Assembly: GCF_024746815.1 (NCBI RefSeq)
Contig: NZ_CP080528.1
Coordinates: 806,001-870,000, forward strand
Direction: 5' to 3'
Source: Mesorhizobium sp. AR07
GTDB lineage: Bacteria > Pseudomonadota > Alphaproteobacteria > Rhizobiales > Rhizobiaceae
Length of the DNA stretch: 64,000 bases
Shown: one piece after another, positions 62,050 to 64,000 of the stretch
Layout of the letters: every line of letters starts with the position of its first letter
Position numbering within the stretch: position 1 is the first letter of the stretch
Notes under the pieces: model-generated
Databases searched by the model: none
The model's input: only the letters and a program-made list of their open reading frames with translations
Told to the model about the DNA's origin: nothing
Position numbers and translations under genes: made by a program

Positions 62050-64000
62050 CTATATCGCGTGTCGAGCAGCCGGTGTCGACCGGTGCTCCACCGCGGCAAG
62101 CGGATGGCGTGGGTGGCCGCTGAGCCCTCCGGTCAACAGGGACTTGCAGAACGCAGGGGTGAGCTTGCCGCGGTGGATTACGACGTTCTCGTGACCGATC
62201 GCAGCCCGGGCGTCCTGCCACTGGCGATTGTGGCCGCGCTGTTCATTGGATTTGACGTGGCAAGCGACGAAGTCGGCGTCATTCAGCGTCGCCAACTGCC
62301 CCGCATGTACCGACTCCTTCGTATGGATGTGCACCCACATCGGTTTCGGCTTTGCACCATTGCGCAGCGCCTTGGGCTGCAGCCGGATCTCGAACAGCGT
62401 CCCTGACTCCCCCCTCAACGGCTGCGGTGGATCCGCAGGCGTCAACTCCTTGGCCTGTCGCAAGTGTTCAAGGTACTTCTGCGACGGAAATGCGTAGGTC
62501 TTCATGCATTCGATCGTAATCGTGGCCTTTTGCTCTTTCAAAGCCTTTGCCAGTCCCTGCGCCTGGCCCAACATTTTCTTGAGCTGTTGTGTGTCTTCGT
62601 GCACTTTGGGTACTTGCGAAGGCGAGAGTCGGAGGAGACTAGCATGCTGCTTAAACGCGGCCAGACAGGCCTGCATCTCGGCGGCCTGGGTCTGCAGACG
62701 CTCGACCACGGTGTCCACGACGTGTTCGGCGTTCTCGGGTTTCATCTTGCGCGCTTGCGAGACGGCCTTTTGCTGACCAGCCAGATCGAACTTCAGGAGT
62801 TCGGCCAACCGTGCCAGCATCTGCTCCGAAGCCGGGGCCTGCCAGATCGCCAAGCGTGCCGCCGCCGACGCACTCGCATCCGGCGCCTCCTCCGCACTCA
62901 CGAGCTTTTTCGTACCTAGATCGGAAAGCACGACAACCTTGGCTGCTGGCGCCGGGTCGCCGTCGTTTGCAGCGACTTGCGGCTCCGGCTGGCCGGCGGC
63001 CGAAGAGCTAGCACCGGCGGCCTGCCTGTCTTTCCCTTTCCCTTTCCCGTTCGCTTTCCGTTTCTTGCCCACTGCAGTGCCTTGGGCCCCTGCAGCCTCG
63101 CTGGCAGTGTCGGCCGGTATCGCAGCGCGAGCGTCGGCCGGCGTTCCAATGATGGCTTTGGTCTGCAGTTGTTGTGCCAAGGTTTCGGCGATTGTAGCCG
63201 TGCCGGCAGTGCCGGCCGGTTTTGCAGCACCAGCGGCTGCCGGCGATGCAATGATGGCTGGCGACTTCGGCTGCAGTTCCAGGAAGTGCATGACCTCGTG
63301 CGCAGTGATCCATGCGTCGTCCACGATCTGGCCCAACAGTTCCAATGGGAGGCCGGCACCTGTTCGGTCATCGCCTAACTTGGCAAGCATGTCGTGCAAC
63401 GCCAATCCAAATTCCGAAAGCCGCTCCATGACTCCTTCCAGCACGGCGCAGTGCTCTGCGTCGAGTGGGCGCCCTTCGCTGGACAACACAGCGTCGCCGG
63501 TCGAGTGGAATGCCGGAAAAACGTCGCTGATGAAGGTCCCCAGCAGACGCACCTTCCGGTCCTCACCTATGAGGATTTCCCTCACGGCTGCTTCGAACGT
63601 GCTCGCCAGCGGCTCAATCTTGATCTGCGCGAGAGCGACCCGCGATTGCAGCACCATGACCTTCAAATTCGCTGCCCAGCCGGTGTGCAGGCGCAGTGCG
63701 GCCTGTTCGCCCTCTCGCATCTCGGCCGTTGCGCTCGGTAAGTTGGCAGTGGCGGCGCAGACGGACCGCATCCGTTCGCAGCGCCGCAGCTTCTTTTCCC
63801 ACCACTCCATGAGGGCCACATAGTGCTTCGCCACACTGGAAACTGCTCGGCTCAGCGGGTCGCGGGGAGTGTTGGATGCGCGCAACTTGTGGAGTACCGC
63901 GTCCGCAGCCTCCCTTTTTTCGCGCAAGGCGTAGAGTATATTGGTGGCCAACATGTTGCAGTGCTGCGCCCGATTGAGCGTTTCGTCGCGGAATTCACGC
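62050..64000 (-). CDS. Large unassigned effector-like protein, 5' end outside window
   Basis: An open frame of at least 649 codons; an ATG at 63952-63954 gives 634 residues, but the frame stays open to the window edge, so the true start is probably further upstream. The N-terminal half is helical and Ala/Leu/Glu-rich. The centre (about 235-345) is a low-complexity Ala/Pro/Gly stretch with a basic patch KKRKANGKGKGKDRQ that could act as a nuclear localisation signal. The C-terminal 130 residues are compact (YAFPSQKYLEHLRQAKELT, FEIRLQ, MWVHIHTKESV) and end in an RSTP-rich tail. Size, modularity and the NLS-like patch next to a type III cluster suggest an effector, but I recognise no named family. 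Confidence 0.6.
   Translation of the reverse strand, partial: REFRDETLNRAQHCNMLATNILYALREKREAADAVLHKLRASNTPRDPLSRAVSSVAKHYVALMEWWEKKLRRCERMRSVCAATANLPSATAEMREGEQAALRLHTGWAANLKVMVLQSRVALAQIKIEPLASTFEAAVREILIGEDRKVRLLGTFISDVFPAFHSTGDAVLSSEGRPLDAEHCAVLEGVMERLSEFGLALHDMLAKLGDDRTGAGLPLELLGQIVDDAWITAHEVMHFLELQPKSPAIIASPAAAGAAKPAGTAGTATIAETLAQQLQTKAIIGTPADARAAIPADTASEAAGAQGTAVGKKRKANGKGKGKDRQAAGASSSAAGQPEPQVAANDGDPAPAAKVVVLSDLGTKKLVSAEEAPDASASAAARLAIWQAPASEQMLARLAELLKFDLAGQQKAVSQARKMKPENAEHVVDTVVERLQTQAAEMQACLAAFKQHASLLRLSPSQVPKVHEDTQQLKKMLGQAQGLAKALKEQKATITIECMKTYAFPSQKYLEHLRQAKELTPADPPQPLRGESGTLFEIRLQPKALRNGAKPKPMWVHIHTKESVHAGQLATLNDADFVACHVKSNEQRGHNRQWQDARAAIGHENVVIHRGKLTPAFCKSLLTGGLSGHPRHPLAAVEHRSTPAARHAI

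Noticed and set aside
1..64000. CRISPR arrays, tRNA or rRNA genes
   Set aside because: No regularly spaced repeats and no tRNA- or rRNA-like segments were noticed by reading; a dedicated scan was not possible.

Overview
The window looks like part of a symbiosis island of a legume-nodulating alphaproteobacterium, most probably Mesorhizobium. The grounds are Nod-factor genes next to nod boxes, a rhizobial (Rhc) type III secretion cluster with TtsI, a nadABC-bioBFDAZ vitamin block, an alphaproteobacterial porin behind a NifA/sigma-54-type promoter, and many decayed insertion sequences. The strain cannot be named from sequence alone.

Layout. 0.6-16 kb, minus strand: an orphan methylmalonyl-CoA mutase-type subunit, then nodQ, nodP, a DUF2061 membrane protein, nodH, nodJ, nodI, nodC and nodB (listed from low to high coordinates, so transcribed in the reverse order). 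These are followed by a second unit with nodG, nodE, nodF and nodA. Each unit is headed by a nod box and a decayed divergent nodD. The units are relics of one duplicated nodD/nod box/nodA-nodB segment: one copy kept nodB and lost nodA, the other kept nodA and lost nodB. Together they predict a sulfated Nod factor (NodH, NodP, NodQ) carrying a specialised unsaturated acyl chain (NodE, NodF). 16.7-19 kb: a membrane O-acyltransferase with a nod box upstream.

19-24 kb: a luxR-type quorum-sensing regulator is split by a complete 3.8-kb IS1595-family transposon with matching inverted ends and a perfect 8-bp target duplication. It carries a four-gene passenger operon (ParB/Srx-domain protein, D12-class adenine methylase, two small proteins). 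This is the most interesting candidate for an undescribed system. A panC remnant follows.

24.3-34 kb, plus strand: a NadQ-like Nudix/winged-helix regulator, nadA-nadB-nadC, and bioB-bioF-bioD-bioA-bioZ. 34-42 kb: IS debris, two damaged hemN copies, an IS701-family element and the porin.

42-57.4 kb: ttsI (its promoter region has a nod box abutting a tts-box-like site), secretin genes, nolX, nolW, nolB and rhcJ-nolU-nolV-rhcN-sctO-rhcQ-rhcR-rhcS-rhcT-rhcU. rhcR carries a +1 frameshift, so secretion may be inactive unless this is a sequencing error or is bypassed. 57.4-64 kb: IS66 debris, a fused indolepyruvate ferredoxin oxidoreductase, and a large unassigned, effector-like ORF that runs off the right edge.

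Regulatory picture: flavonoid/NodD probably drives the nod units, the acyltransferase and ttsI; TtsI drives nolX and the nolB operon; NifA/RpoN drives the porin. No intact nodD lies in the window.
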